Assembly: GCA_023853785.1 (NCBI GenBank)
Contig: JAJIRX010000180.1
Coordinates: 1 to 64,000, forward strand
Reading direction: 5' to 3'
Origin: Psilocybe azurescens
Taxonomy: Eukaryota > Basidiomycota > Agaricomycetes > Agaricales > Agrocybaceae
DNA length: 64,000 bases
Shown: piece after piece, positions 12,061 to 25,000 of the stretch
How the letters are laid out: each line of letters begins with the position of its first letter
How positions within the stretch are numbered: position 1 is the first letter of the stretch
The notes under the pieces: generated by a model
What the model was told of the DNA's origin: nothing
Database searches by the model: none
Seen by the model: only the letters and a program-made list of their open reading frames with translations
Made by a program: the position numbers and the translations under genes

Positions 12061-12982
12061 CTACTTGGATTCGTCGGCGATAGGTGCCTTGGGTGCATCG
12101 CTCTCGATGGCGATCTTCTCGTCGACGGGGTAGGTGTAAGTGGGAGGGGAGGATCTGATAGGGGCGTCGTCGTCGTACTCCTCGATAATAGTGATGTGAG
12201 AGTATTCGTGCTCATCCTCACCCGAACCTTTAATCGAACGGATAAGGACGATAGCGAGAACCCAGAACATCCTAAGAAGAACACCGATGCCACAACCTGG
12301 GGTAGAATGTTAATAAGATCACAAGAAGAAAAATCCTGTTTCGCTCACCGAGAACGAATGCGACGGCTCTGCCCTCCCAGCGGCCCAGGTTCATCAGAGA
12401 GTGGGCAAGACGGGTGGAGAAAAGATGATCCATGACCACTTATGTGGTGGACATGGTGGTGGGGATGATGGTGTCTGTGAGGACCAGGGATTTCAGAGTT
12501 TCCAATAGGAGACCCAAAAACAGGGTGGGGCAGGACTTGAAGCATGCCGACTTTGGTCTCGTGCATGTTGCCGCCATTGGGAGCAAGAGGCTTGAGGTGA
12601 GGGTGGTGAGGGTGGTGAGGAGCCATCTCAATGAGAGGCATTCCAAGGGCTTGTCTAAAGGCATTCGAGATCTCGATACCCTTCTGGCGGATGCGACCCA
12701 TGCGTCCGCCACCACAGCCGTGGCGCATAGGCATCCCCGGCTTGCCTTGGATGACGTTCATCGTGGCTACATTAGGAGGAAGTGGAATGGAATGGGAGAG
12801 GACATGTCCATCGAGAGGGTTATTGTTCTTTGAGATTATGATAACTCGGATAGGTGCAGCAGCGACTTGGGCTTTTAGAAAAAGGTTGGCATAGTCAGTA
12901 ATCAAGGCTGATGCATTACACTCATTAGTAACACACCTATTCCAGCACCAGCGACAAAGGCTGCGAGGGAGGACAATCTCAT
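12061..12982 (-). CDS. His-rich single-pass membrane protein of a basidiomycete-type family
   Basis: Function unknown. The protein starts at 12982 with a signal peptide (MRLSSLAAFVAGAGIAQVAA). Intron 12872-12936 splits the codon after GAGI. A conserved-looking block MRHGCGGGRMGRIRQKGIEI SNAF precedes a His/Pro-rich segment. A membrane span (AVAFVLGCGIGVLLRMFWVL) and an acidic cytoplasmic tail with IIEEYDDDAP and PPTYTYPVDEK end at 12061. An intron near 12303-12353 precedes the membrane exon, joining in the frame that reads LMNLGRWEGRAVAFVLG. To connect the His-rich part with that frame, either a 46-nt GT..AG intron near 12434-12480 or a 1-nt indel is needed. I recall similar basidiomycete proteins with a W-E-G-R-A-V-A-F motif before the span, but no known activity. 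Confidence 0.7.
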
Positions 12983-14464
12983 CGGATGAATTTAGGATTC
13001 TGGGTGTTCTGAAAAACAATGAGAAAATCGGTGGGTTTGGTGGGGTAAGTTGGCTCACGCAGAGGTTATATGTAGGTAGTGTTGTTAAGGTATGTCGTGG
13101 AAAAGGGTAAGCAGACCGCGTGCTCTGGGCTCTAGGTCTCAATGTTCATTCTCCGACAAATCAATTCTCCGTGATCGCCGCTCGGCAGGCTGTGGTGTGA
13201 ACGGCATCTGTCGGTTACGGTCAAAAAAGAGGCGTGTTATTGTCAAACAGTTACATTCTATAAGCAAAATCAAACAGGAAGATTGAATCCTGAATATAAT
13301 TTAATTACGATGTATTAGTCACACACCAGTTACTTCTATTATGAACCGTGATGAGACAAAGAATGAACATTGAACACCCGGCTGCTGATGATACAACAAG
13401 TTGAGAACAACAATAGAACACATGACGTGTGTATACCAAAGCTATTGCCCACAACTGTCCAAGTGAGAATAGGTTGGTTATTGCCTCAATACATGGTATG
13501 ACTCGTCACGAATAGTCAACAGTAGTTTGCGTACAACATATCGCTGGGCCGATTGAGAAAAAGACAGGCTGTGACTCGATTGCTGTCATCAACCAACGGC
13601 AGTATTAATAACGGCAGGGATATAATTTGCTGTGTGGTTTGTGCTGAATTTGACACTAAGTAAGACGGGAGTGTATACTTAGCCGCCGGACATTCGGCTG
13701 AAATTGAAATAGGGGTTCTAAGTCGGTCTCCATACATGCATCTGAATGTTGTGTGCACAACACAGATAACTCAAACTAACAAATAAGTCTGTACGATCCC
13801 AAGCAATTTCATGTGCTAGATAAATATTACCCTCATAATTATATGTATTGTCCGTCTAGCGACATGGGCATCTATTCTTCTTTGACAAGCATAATGGAAA
13901 TATTCCATCAAATTTCGCAGTTTTGATGATGGTTGATTCATGCTCTTAAGATCTTATGTTTAGTCCAAGAATACAGCTACTAAGATGAGGATCAGTTTAA
14001 CCCCACCAGCAATAGCCGTTATCAAGCTTTGATCTATTGACAAAATCTTCTCTTAGGGTTAAAAAGGTTCCAGAGTCTGCATATCCCGTAGTAAATAATG
14101 ACGAATGACGAATGTTTATGCGCATGGAAATAGTGGTCGAGCTGAGGTATGAAGCAAAAATCGACTGAGATGACAAGATCGATTCGGCGATTGTGGAATG
14201 ACTCCCAGCTAAGCACGTGCGGGCGCCCGAATTGTGGACGCTAATTCGGGCTGTCACACTATGATTTGTTCAATCCGCCTCCAAAGAATTATATTCTATT
14301 TTGGAGCGTTCTGTCACCTCTCTGGTTTTTAAATACAGCTGATTAATGCCGGGTGTAAATGGGCATAGCACACATCCGCCGTATATATAAAGACGTCGAA
14401 CCGCTAAAATGTGGATGTTTACACCAATATTCTAGTCGCAGTAGTGCTGTCTTGTGAACGCATT
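12983..14464. other. intergenic stretch, no gene recognised
   Basis: AT-rich, with short uninformative frames on both strands. A TATATAAAG motif at about 14382-14391 (+) has no recognisable gene downstream on that strand. Confidence 0.45.
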
Positions 14465-15539
14465 TTAAGGCTCGGAAGTCACTGCTGGAACTATTGGAAA
14501 TCTATACGACTCATAGCGCGGAGGTGGATTACTGCGTCCACCACCAGAGACTGGAGGTACATTGTTTGGCTGACTCGCCTCTCCACCGACCGTTATTGAT
14601 TTCGTGTCATGTTGGACAGAAGAAGTTTGGGTGGCACCTCCAGCAGTGACGGAACGATATTCGGACATGACGCTTGAACTATTCAGTTCGTTATTGGAGG
14701 CCATAAATTGATTTGAAGGGTTGCGGCTGTGTGTAATAAATGGCGTAACACTTCTATCGCCACTTGGAGAGGCTCCTCGTCGGAAAGCTGAGCAAAGAGA
14801 CCCACAGTGATTACAACGGTGAGCCCAAAATAAACAGGTATACCAGTAATAAGCAACATACGCCATTGACTCGTCTCGGGGTCTTTTGTGCGTCTTCTCC
14901 TTCTTATACAGAAAATTACTCCCAACACAATGGCGATGAAGACGACAGCGCCGCATGTGGCACCCGCAATTATTGCCGTCGATGATTTGCTATGACTGCT
15001 ATGGGAGGAACTTGGTGTAGGGGTATTAGTAGGGAGAGTAATGGAAGATGAAGATGAATTAGAGCCAGTTGAGATCAAATCCAGAGGATAGTATTCTGCG
15101 TAGTCGAAGGAGAATGCCGCCCTATTGGTGGAGCCAGAAGTGATGCTGACAGTCAACAAATGCGGTCCGGGAGGGAGGTCGCTGGACTCCCAGAATTTCT
15201 GTTGGTACTGGATTTCACTGTTTTGCGGCCCTACAAAGTCGTATCCCCGACTATCATCTACAGTGATAAGCGAGTGAGGTAGTGTCCCGATGACAGAAGA
15301 GTCGACGGTTCCATAAAGGACAATTTTAGTGCCTTTAGCCGTACTTCGAGGTCAGTCGATTTCATCTCTATAATTATGGATTACTAACCGTTGAAAGGGA
15401 TTCTCATAAATGCCCCTACGCGATTGCTTCGTGTAGTCGTATGCAGATATTCATTGCCGTTCCCCGCTTGTCCCCAAGTGTTGGCGGAATATGAGATAGT
15501 GGGGTCGCGATCATCCAGTCTGATCAAATGAACGGCCAT
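14465..15539 (-). CDS. single-pass membrane protein with extracellular beta-rich domain
   Basis: Function unknown; it belongs to a type common in mushrooms. The start at 15539 reads MAVHLIRLDDRDPTISYSAN. An ectodomain follows, with blocks like FMRIPFNGTKIVLYGTV and PGPHLLTVSI, which recall galactose-binding-like folds. A Ser/Thr-rich stalk precedes one membrane helix (TAIIAGATCGAVVFIAIVLG) and a basic stop-transfer (CIRRRRRTKD). The cytoplasmic tail ends with PPPRYESYRFPIVPAVTSEP. Introns lie near 15331-15389 and within the start of the cytoplasmic tail. There is no obvious N-terminal signal peptide at the chosen start, so an upstream exon could be missing. It could be a surface sensor or a wall-linked protein; both are inference. 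Confidence 0.72.
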
Positions 15540-16675
15540 AGTGTTCTGCTATTGGAGTAAGAGGTGTTCAGAGAGCAGCTTGCTCGAGCATGAAAGTCTA
15601 CCAAGAAGAAAGAAAGCCGGGATGAAATATCAAGGAGACGTCGAGGTTCGGCGAGCTGTGAGCAGCTTTGTCTACTTAGCGTGAAGTATGCATTCGTTGA
15701 CTACATTTGATCCGAATTGACATGATTGCCGGGATCCGCGCAGTCTTCGATATGGCCACAAACAGATATTAACGAGGAGATTGATGACCTATGTGAGCAA
15801 ATTCTACCCTTTCAATTGTACGCACTCCCGGTGCCTGCTCCTCAGACCGTCATGGGCGCCCCCTCAAGGTGATCCGAGAAGTCCGAGTCATTCAGGACGC
15901 GTTTCATAGTGTCCAACGACACAGATCATAACCATCCAGCGCTTACTACACGCTCGCCTCAGACATATCCAAGCCAACATCGAGGAAGTAGATTTAAAAC
16001 AGAAACCCAGAACTACTACTCGGGAATCGGGATAGAGAGTCGCGTCTCAGGCTATGGTTGTTTCTGGTGGTCTGGGAGACTGGAGTAAGATATCGTAATA
16101 TACCTTAGGCATCAGTGGATAGAGATTACAAACACAAAGTTACAAATCATTCAGACGGGAAAAATGCATGGCGTTTAATAACATAAATAAGCAACGAGCT
16201 TGATTTCCGTCATAGGATCACGTACGTACTACGGGGCGCTTTATATTTCTCGAGCGTCACCTAATTGGCGGAGTACGCCTTTCCAAATGAATTCGGAGCG
16301 ACTCTCGGGGCTGGCAAAACGGTTGCGAGTGCGAAGGGTTTCCTGACAAAACTTCATGACAGTCCTGTTGATGTGCAATGCTGTGAACGATTGCGTCAGT
16401 CAACCCGTTGCATCTAATCCGGCACAGCAAGAGTTGTAACGCTTCCTTGGTGTTGTAGTAGGAAGGAGTGTGTGTCTTGATAACCAATGCCATACTTGCG
16501 TATTCAATCTACACTTGCTGTGTCACGGATTTCCTCTTGCCAATGATTCAGAAAACGGCTTACATACGCCGACATTAATACAGTATAATCTATAACAGCG
16601 GTGTTTTACATTGTACACTCGGGCAATACAAGCGAAAATCTCTTTCCCAAATCATATCAATGGGGCTGATCATCA
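15540..16675. other. intergenic stretch, no gene recognised
   Basis: No supported gene. The open frame at 16257-16493 (-) has neither domain nor intron signals. It lies between the membrane protein promoter side and the 3' end of the oxygenase gene. Confidence 0.4.
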
Positions 16676-18109
16676 TTAATAGGCGCTTCCCTTGCCAGCA
16701 TATCCATTGGGGAATACCTGTTTGAAAAGCTCGGGATAATGACGTTCTGCGACATCAGGGTGGCTCCTATGAAAACGATAAGGACATAGACTCGAAATCG
16801 AAATCAGAAATGGTATCGCACTTTACTCGGCCTATAAGGTTGACCTTTCCTGATGGTTCACGGTCAAATTCAGTAAAATTTACAGCTGTGCTCGTGATGG
16901 TCATCAGCACAATGTAGAAGGTTGTTTTACGTGTGTTGCTCACAGTCTGTCGCGGCAACATTGCCTCTAGTGTTCTTCAAAGCCAGGATTTCTGGAGGGA
17001 CTGCAATGGGTATTAGTATTGTACGTAAGGCAGAAATGAAATAATCGATTACATTTGAGGACATGCTCCGTGAGCTTGACATTCAGTCCAATGTTTTGGA
17101 AGAATGGTACGGAATATCGCGGTGTGGAACCTTTGGGAGAAAGAACCCTGTGAGATGTGGCTCGGGCGAGTCCGCCTGTCACAAATTCTAAAGCTGGAGG
17201 AAAAGTAAAAAATTTATCATGCCCGTGAGTCTGGGAATCGGAATACCTTTTCCGAGATTGATAACGAATGTTCCGGGAACGGGAGGGGCGTCGATCCATT
17301 GTCCGGACAGATTCTGGACTTGTAGTCCACGATGCTCTGATGCTTGCAAAAGCTACGGCATTCTCCATTAATACCGATAGCAATCGTTTGATGTTGACAC
17401 TCACGAGAGTCAAGAAGCCAGCATCATAGTGAGGCCCGACGCCCTGGTCATTAGATCCCTCGACGACGGGATACTTGACAATCTTTGCGCGGTGTTGCAT
17501 CAATTCCGGAGTATCGTAGAATTCCGAGAGACCGTCGGGCCCAAGGCCAAATGATTCCGCAATGAGAGAAGAAAATTTGTAGCTAAGATCTTGAACTTGA
17601 TCTAAGTAGCGCTCTAGGACGTCTTTAAAGCCGGGAATGAGTTTCTCGTCTGGCCACTGCGCCAGGGATATAAATAAATAAATCGATTACTCGACCACAT
17701 CGCAGCGTGACACACCTGACATGGGCCCCATAGCCTATAGTGATCTGGATCGCCTTCTTTCCACCTTGAAACATGCTTTGTGGCGAAGTCAAATTGCTCT
17801 CTCTGATCAACGGCTCCTTTCGTCAATTCTGCTCCCAGGCGTGAATAACCCAGGAAGTGTTCTGAGTTTGCCATCTTGATCTTCTCCTTCGATTCCGAGT
17901 GGCAAAGCAAAGAGTTTCGGGATGTAGGTAATCAACGAATCGATATCTGTTTGCGACACTGAGTGGTTAGACAGATAAAGAAATCCGACATTGATAAGTG
18001 CATGTCGCAGTTGATCCAAGAATTTAGATTTGCCATCAGGCGAATCTAGCAAAGAGTAGTCAAGGACTGGTATGGAAGAGAAATCGCTGGAAGAAAATTC
18101 GGAAGTCAT
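16676..18109 (-). CDS. 2-oxoglutarate/Fe(II) oxygenase, isopenicillin-N-synthase-like
   Basis: A non-heme iron oxygenase of the DIOX_N plus 2OG-FeII_Oxy type, which hydroxylates or desaturates small molecules; the substrate is unknown. The start at 18109 reads MTSEFSSSDFSSIPVLDYSL, then LINVGFLYLSNHSV. The iron and co-substrate residues are visible: H and D in VGPHYDAGFLT, the distal H in ARATSHRVL, and the R-x-S of STPRYSVPFF. Later exons give VNFTEFDREPSGKVNLIGRV and finally SHPDVAERHYPELFK, stopping at 16676. At least six introns are implied. One extra G at 17895-17896 breaks the frame between LFALPL and ESKEKIKMANSEHFLGYSRL, which are contiguous in relatives. The SDR gene 0.4 kb upstream has the same orientation. 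Confidence 0.85.
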
Positions 18110-18551
18110 AGTGGCTGGGAATGAGCAGTACACGGGCGACTGGTGCTTATAAACAACGTCAATTGTGTGAGGATGACGCGATCCCGTGTCCCGAACTTTG
18201 TAACTCGGAAGAGTCAGGACGGAGCACGGTCTGCAGATAGTTCCGCCGCATGAAAGTTGTTTGCCAGTTTTCCATGATACTGGAAGAATCACGTAAATGG
18301 TAGAAGAGTCGAATAGAAAGGAATCCTTTTGACTTTCAACAAAGTTTCAGCCTTGTGTGAACCAGTTATCTCTTATATAATCGGCCCGGGAGTCCGTTGG
18401 AAGCCAGCGCTTGGCGGGAGCCCCTATCTTTGAGGGAACCGTGCTTATAGACACCCTTTCTGGGTATCATGAATAAGATATAGAGGAGTAATCATGGCTG
18501 GCATGTCATCCTATATTTTTGCAGCTTGGGTGATACACACGAGAAATATAA
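18110..18551. promoter_or_regulatory. promoter side of the oxygenase gene
   Basis: The gap separates the oxygenase ATG (18109) from the SDR stop (18552). On the minus strand a TATATAAG-like element lies near 18371-18378, about 265 bp from the ATG. No other motif stands out. Confidence 0.35.
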
Positions 18552-19512
18552 TTAATGTTTTGCACTCTCTGTGCCTCCTGCAAGAGTGGAGGACATTCCT
18601 TCGCTCATTCCGCTTGAGGCAGCAGTAGAGCCTGCGTCGACAGGCATGATAACTCCAGTCATCCATCTCGCTTCGTCACTGGCCAAGAATCTAACCGCAC
18701 ATCCAGTATCCCAGCCGTTGCCTTCGGTTTTCAAAAGACTGCGTGAGCGACGAGCTTCTCGTACTTCTTCAGACATCCCTCCTCCAAACAGCATGGGAGT
18801 ATAGAGCATTCCTAATAGTTTTTGAACATGAATGGAGTTGAAGATGTCCTCTCTAAGTTGAGAATCACTTACCTGGACATACACAATTGACTCTGATCCC
18901 GCTGGGAGCATGGTGGGCGGCCATTGCTCTGGTCATGTTGACGACCGCTCCTTTGCTGGTAGGATATAATAGAATGGGTGTACCACCCCTAAGGCCCGCG
19001 ACGCTAGCTATATTGACAATGCTCCCACGTCCGGAAATGGGATGTCGTTCGTTCTTTTCCATGGCTGGCACCGCATACTTCGTCATCAGCATCATACTCG
19101 TGACGTTTATCTCCAGCCCTCTTGCCCATTCCTTAGGGTCAACATCAACAGCAGTTCCCCCAGGGCCTCCAACACCAACATTATTCACCAGGATGTCCAA
19201 CCGGCCATACTTCTCCAAGGCGGTGTCAACTGCAGATTTGCATTGCGTTTCCTCGGTTACGTCTACTTGCAAAGCAGTCGCTCTATCCTCGCCGAACTCC
19301 TCTTCAATCATGGACGTGGTGACCTCCGCCCATTCCAGATTAGCGTCCAAGCACACGACTCGCGCCCCAGCTTCGACGAGAAGAATGGCAGCCGCTCTTC
19401 CGTTCCCGATTCCTTTTGCTCTGGATCCCGCTCCTGTAACTATCGCAACCCTGCCTTCGAGGGATCGGGAAGGGCGAGGAGGATTGGTATGGTCATGGTC
19501 TGAAGATGACAT
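18552..19512 (-). CDS. short-chain dehydrogenase/reductase
   Basis: A classical SDR that oxidises or reduces alcohol/ketone groups with NAD(P). Exon 1 starts at 19512. The cofactor motif TGAGSRAKGIG is followed by an acidic residue after beta-2 (VVCLDAN), which favours NAD(H). NNVGVGGPGG, the catalytic serine in SIVNIASVAG and the Y-x-x-x-K of LLYPTSKGAV are all present. Intron 18812-18872 splits a glycine codon. Exon 2 carries LASDEARWMTGVIMPVDAG and a Ser/Gly-rich tail ending at 18552. The frame is unbroken. A TATAAATA box lies about 55 bp upstream, near 19563-19573. The neighbouring oxygenase could share a small-molecule pathway, but that is only proximity. Confidence 0.88.
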
Positions 19513-22082
19513 GCCGGTTTAAGTTAGCCGAATGGAATTGCTTGTCCGGTATATAGGGGCTTTTATATTTATAAGAAGCCTGAAGGTCCTGAGAAATTCG
19601 AGCACATGATGGGCGAATAATATTTGATTGAGGACAATACCGAGTAGTATGATGCTATATAACAGCCCAGTTAAAGTAACGAAACCGTGCTGGTCTGGCG
19701 TCTAAGAGCATTCTGGCACGATCTTGAAAAGTAATAGGCGCCCACAATATTTTGTGTTTCGAATGATCAGCAGTCCTCGCAGCACCAGGTAGTGACGGAC
19801 AGATGAATACCGGTATGATATCATGTCGTTGTTATGTTCCGCATGTATGATAACTATCACCCCACTCAAGAACACCGGCGTACAAAGATCGATTGTGCTT
19901 TCCCCTTTCACCACCATTTCTCTGTTCGAGCACGGGCCAGAGTACATGCTGTATGGCATCGATGTGTCTATATTACGCCACAGTACAAAATATCATGAAA
20001 TCCAAGACTGCGTAGCGAAGAAAACGCCTGGTGACATGCTTTATGAACACCATCTTCGTATTCCTTCTCTCGGTTAATTTTACCGCCAACGCCGCGTATG
20101 GAGAGCAAGCGTGGGTTACATTCGGAGATCAAGGCCCGACTTAGTTGGACAGCAATCAGTGTGGTACGAGACAGTAGCCACTGCTGCCCTCGCAATGCTT
20201 ATATTTCTAAGTGATGCGTTTCAGTTAGTAAATTCTGATGCTTGTGAACAGGTAGCTCAATTCTGTACTTTAGATATATAGCTTTTTTGTTTTCTATAGA
20301 TCACGGGCGTACACCCTTATATTTCCTTGCACTATACTCTCTGCTGCTATAGGTACGTCCTCTATGTTTGATTGCTTTATCGTGGACTAAAAACGGCGAT
20401 CAGTCTTTGCTGGCATGGAAGATATAATTGCTTCCAAAGGGCCCTTTTCCTATACTCGAGAGACTAGATTCGGAATTCCATACTACTGTCTGTCAATTTT
20501 CCTCAACATCTATACGACTACAGACATTGTGTGGAGAATAACGCCGATGTCCCACAAGATCTTGGGCAGACAAATAGCGCAGAAGTACACGGGCATAGCC
20601 TCGCTCTTGATCGAGGGTGCTGCCTCTACTCTGTATTCGGGATAGTCATGGTTGTTCCACATGGACTCGAGCATCCAACAGCACCTGCCTTTGGTTAAGC
20701 TTGGGCAAAGTTGGCGGTGAGCACTCATTTTTGACATCCTGATATTTCGTAAGTTTTATAAATAGAAACTGTCAGGCGATATGTCCTCAGCTCATTATGT
20801 TGAGATTGTCTTCAGACACGGGATGAAATGAGGATACAGTTGCACGAGTGGCATTCAGAGCGACATCATATTTGCGACAACAGAAAATGTACAGGTTCAA
20901 GGGTAGCCAGAGCACACCAGTGGACCTGCTCCTAAGGACCGGTAACTAGTGGACTGCATCGACTCGAGCTTCGGGGTACAGATTAAAATTAGAAGGCCAT
21001 GCATGCCAAGCGCAATAGAGCGCAATGTGCTATGGCCCCGAGTCATCCCGTCATATATTACAGCAACCGGATGCTGCGCTGCTCTGATCATTCCATCCAT
21101 TTTCTAGAGAAAACGATAATAAACTGATCTTATCATCGAACTATCGATGGACTCTCCGAGGTCTGGACACCTTTTGAGTAGCATTGATTCTTAGTACCAT
21201 TTGTCACTTAGCAGTGAGAAAGACCCTTGATCTAATCTACGCAGATAACTGCATTGGCACGGAGCTCTCCAGCTATTCATAAGTTCTTAACCTCTCTAAG
21301 TTAGCTCAGTATCATCACGAAGAACGGGGTAGACGTTCTCAAATTGTTGCTACACACATATTTGTCATGACATCTCTTCCTTGTCTATAAACAGACCACC
21401 GATATCCATTCTGATGTTCGGGATTGAGTTGACATACCTCCATGAGACCTTCATGGCAGAAAAGGGTCCAATTGGCACAAATTTCTTCCATTCCCATTTG
21501 TACACAAGGAGATAAGGTATTAAAATTTTCCTGGATACACACGATAGGGCGATGTCGATTATCATCGAGGGTGGGTACCGGTTTTTGAAAGGTAGATGTG
21601 AGTATGAACTTAATGAATGGTCAGGCGAGGCAGCTCCAGCGATCACATTGGTGGCGTGACCTTAATAGGAGCGGACCGCAGCATGCGGCGGTACTAGACA
21701 GTCTTAGTACCGTTCCTGATGCCTCGAGGCACAGCTAAAGAATGAGGATTGTGGTCTGAGATATTCGGGGAGGCAGTGCTGACGCGTTGTCTTGACTCAC
21801 AACCAGTACATTGTTCAGTGCTGTCTAGCATAAAGTATCGACATTGGACGGCCCACATATCCTCATTACGCCTTGCCGATTACCCCTTATCGACCTCTTG
21901 AGTCTCGGGCCCGGGGCCGCATTCCTAGTCATCCCCAAAATACTGTGCTAAACGCAAGTCACACAGCGTAATTGTTCACATAACGTATTCTCACAGTATC
22001 TAAGGACTTAATACATCTTTGACTTATGCTTCGGGTCTCTCTCTAACTACCACCATCATCACCAGTTCATCATCCGTTACCC
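19513..22082. other. 2.6-kb gene-poor stretch
   Basis: Many short frames exist on both strands, the longest 93 codons, but none shows a domain, a splice pattern or a composition like the neighbouring genes. I see no transposon termini. The right end is CT-rich with CACCATCATCACC just before the next ATG, typical of a fungal promoter and 5' leader. Confidence 0.45.
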
Positions 22083-25000
22083 ATGGATGCATTCAAGTCT
22101 CTCATTCAGCCCCTGGTTGGGGGACATGGAGGCTCTTCCGTTATTGATGGCATGAAGCTCGTCGTTCTCGGCGGCACAGTCGAGACAGCCAGACGAGTAT
22201 CCAGTTCCGCCTGGTACGTTGATCTTTTCTTTCAATGCTATCAAATCTCACTCCATCACTCTTCGTACAGGTCACATTTCGTGAACTGTGAGTGGCAATC
22301 ACCTTCTCAGCCTTGCAGCTATACTGCAGTGTGTACTCGTATGAGTCATACTGTGTAATAGTAGCGCTGTGTCAATTGTTTGCCATGTATCAACCTATTG
22401 ACTTCAATTCCACAGCATTCTTCCTCACCGCTCACTTCAGCGAAGAGGACTTTCCATATGACTGGCTCATGTTGTGGCTTTCGCGTCGACCTGAGTGGCA
22501 ACGCTCGCGCGAGTTCGAAACCACGACGCGCACCGCCGGTCCTGGAGGAGCTGCTTCTTCTCATTACTCCGCAGAAGACGCTGATTGGGATCAGTGGGAA
22601 GTGGCCGAATCAAGTGGCTCAGGCGGCTGGGACCCCGATAGCGAGAGTCGACCAAAAACGAGGGTGGTTTTTCAACCGACGTATGACACCACACACACCA
22701 TCTTCTATCGTGGGCACTGGCTCCGCGTTCGGCGGGGCAGGAAGCAGGAGGGATCAGAGATGCTGTCGATTAGGTTAGCCGCCCGCTTTACACCCCTAAA
22801 CATACGCTGACCAATTTTGATTTCCGCCAGTGTGGTTGCACGTTCAAATGCTATCCTGAAGCAGCTCGTATTACAAGCGAAGAAGGAGTACGAAGCCGAA
22901 GCAGTGCACCGCATCCAAATTTACTTTGCCGACGCGCATGGATCGTGGAGATGGACTGATTCACGTCACAAGCGCCCACTATCAAGCATTGTGCTGAACC
23001 CAGGGGTCAAGGAAATGCTTGTGGATGATGCACGTGATTTCCTGAAAAGTGAAAAGGTATGTTTTCTTTCTCCTCACTTCCTTCGATCCTTCAACAACGA
23101 AAACATATTCTTACTAACTTTTTCCAACGGTCAGTGGTATGCAGACCGTGGTATACCGTTCCGGCGCGGTTACCTCCTACACGGAGTACCAGGATCCGGC
23201 AAATCCTCTTTGATTCATGCCTTAGCCGGCCAGCTCCAGCTAGACATCTATGTCGTTTCGCTATCGGCATCATGGATCTCTGATAACACGCTTACCGCCT
23301 TAATGGGCCGTGTGCCTGCCCGTTGTGTGCTTCTACTTGAAGATCTGGATGCCGCCTTCGTAAGAAGCACCAATCGCGAGGATGACAACCTAGACGATCT
23401 AGGATCTGGGGATAATCAGCAAGGAGGCTCAGGCCTCGATATGCACGCCTTCCCCGGCTACGGCGGGGGCATTGGGGTGGCATGGGCGGCCTCAGAAGAC
23501 GATACGGAAGGTCCAGTGGTTTGTCAGATATGAACACTCTCAGCTTGAGTGGTCTGTTAAACGCTTTGGATGGCGTGGCTGCGTCTGAGGGCCGGTTATT
23601 GTTTGCGTGAGTTTTGAAACATCGCATCTGTTTGCATATCGAGGTGCAACGACTGATGCATCTTTCAGAACTACGAATCACCTCGAGCGCCTGGATCCTG
23701 CGCTATCGCGCCCAGGTCGAATGGATGTCTGGGTTGAATTCAAGAATGCGTCTAAGTGGCAAGCTGAGGCGTTATTCCGCAACTTCTTCCCCTGCGAAGA
23801 GGAGGAGGAAGCCATTCCCGACAACGACCCCGAGCTCGAAGGTCTCGACATCGACTCTAACGTGCAGGTGCAAGACAAGGACGGGAATGTACGAACGTAT
23901 GTCCCTACCGAACCACGTGCGAAAGCATCCTCCAGCGGAAAGAAAAATGAGGGATTCAATGGGAAGGGCGACGAGCTCGTCCCACCCTCGTTATGGTCTC
24001 TCTCCACCAGCATCGCCTCGTCTGCTTCATCCCTCATTTCGGGCTCGATTCCCTCGTCAGCCTCTATGATGGCATCAGGGGCCACGTCTCCGATGTTGAG
24101 CTCGCCATCGGAATCTATGTCTCCTCCGCTCCCACGCACCTTCTCTGGGTCCCCGATCCCTGACTCACCCTCATCTAATCCCATTGCCTTGGACAAGGAC
24201 CAGTTCGGAGCCACAAATACCGCCTACCTCCCCCCGCCACCCGATGCATCCCTTACCAAAGTGAAGGCATTGGACAGGAAGACGCTCGCCACCCTTGCGA
24301 AACGCTTCGCCGACGGCCTGCCGGAGGATGAATTCAGCGTTGCTGGGCTTCAAGGATGTGAGTACCCTTCTTGATTATACTTCAGGCGCAGAGACGTTTG
24401 GTGTAATAACTTGCTTATGTTGTTGTCTTCTGCAGATCTGTTGAAACATAAAGCTCAGCCTGAGGCAGCTGCGAATGGTGTTGAGGACTGGGTGAAGGGT
24501 GAACGTGAGATGCGCGAGAGACTTAAGCGCGAGAAAGAGGCACGAGAGGTTAGAGAGAAGGCGCAGGTCAGTATCGTTTTATCTCATGTCTCACTCATGT
24601 CTCATTCTTTGTTACCATTTCTTACAGCGCGAGAAACGTCGTAAAGAAGCGCAGGAGAAAGATAAATTGAAGAAAGCTCAAGATAAGAAAGACCAGGAAC
24701 TGGAGAAAGTCAAGAAGCTCATTGCAGAGAAAGAGAAGGAAGAGGAGCTGGAGAAGATGAGGCAGCAGCTAAAGGATAAGGAGGCGGCGAAGAAGAAGAA
24801 AAAGAAGGATGGAAAAAAGAAGGCCAAAGCAAAAGCGAAAGAGGAAGAGGAGAAGGAAAAAGCATCCGACGCAGAGGACAAGAAGAGCGAGAGCGAAGCG
24901 ACAGACGACAAGTCGAAGCCTACCGACAAAGAGGAGGAAGTCAAAAAGAGCCAGAAAACCTCCAAAAAAAGGCGTGAAGGCGGAGAAGAAAGAGGACGAC

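Noticed and set aside
12432..12894. Plus-strand frames in the His-rich gene
   Set aside because: Antisense of the gene with a signal peptide and clean introns on minus.
19513..22082. A gene in the 2.6-kb gap
   Set aside because: Frames stay under 94 codons, overlap on both strands and show no domain or consistent splice pattern.
23290..23600. A short intron to explain the frame change in the AAA gene near 23510
   Set aside because: The only GT..AG pair that fits is about 28 nt, shorter than any other intron in the window.
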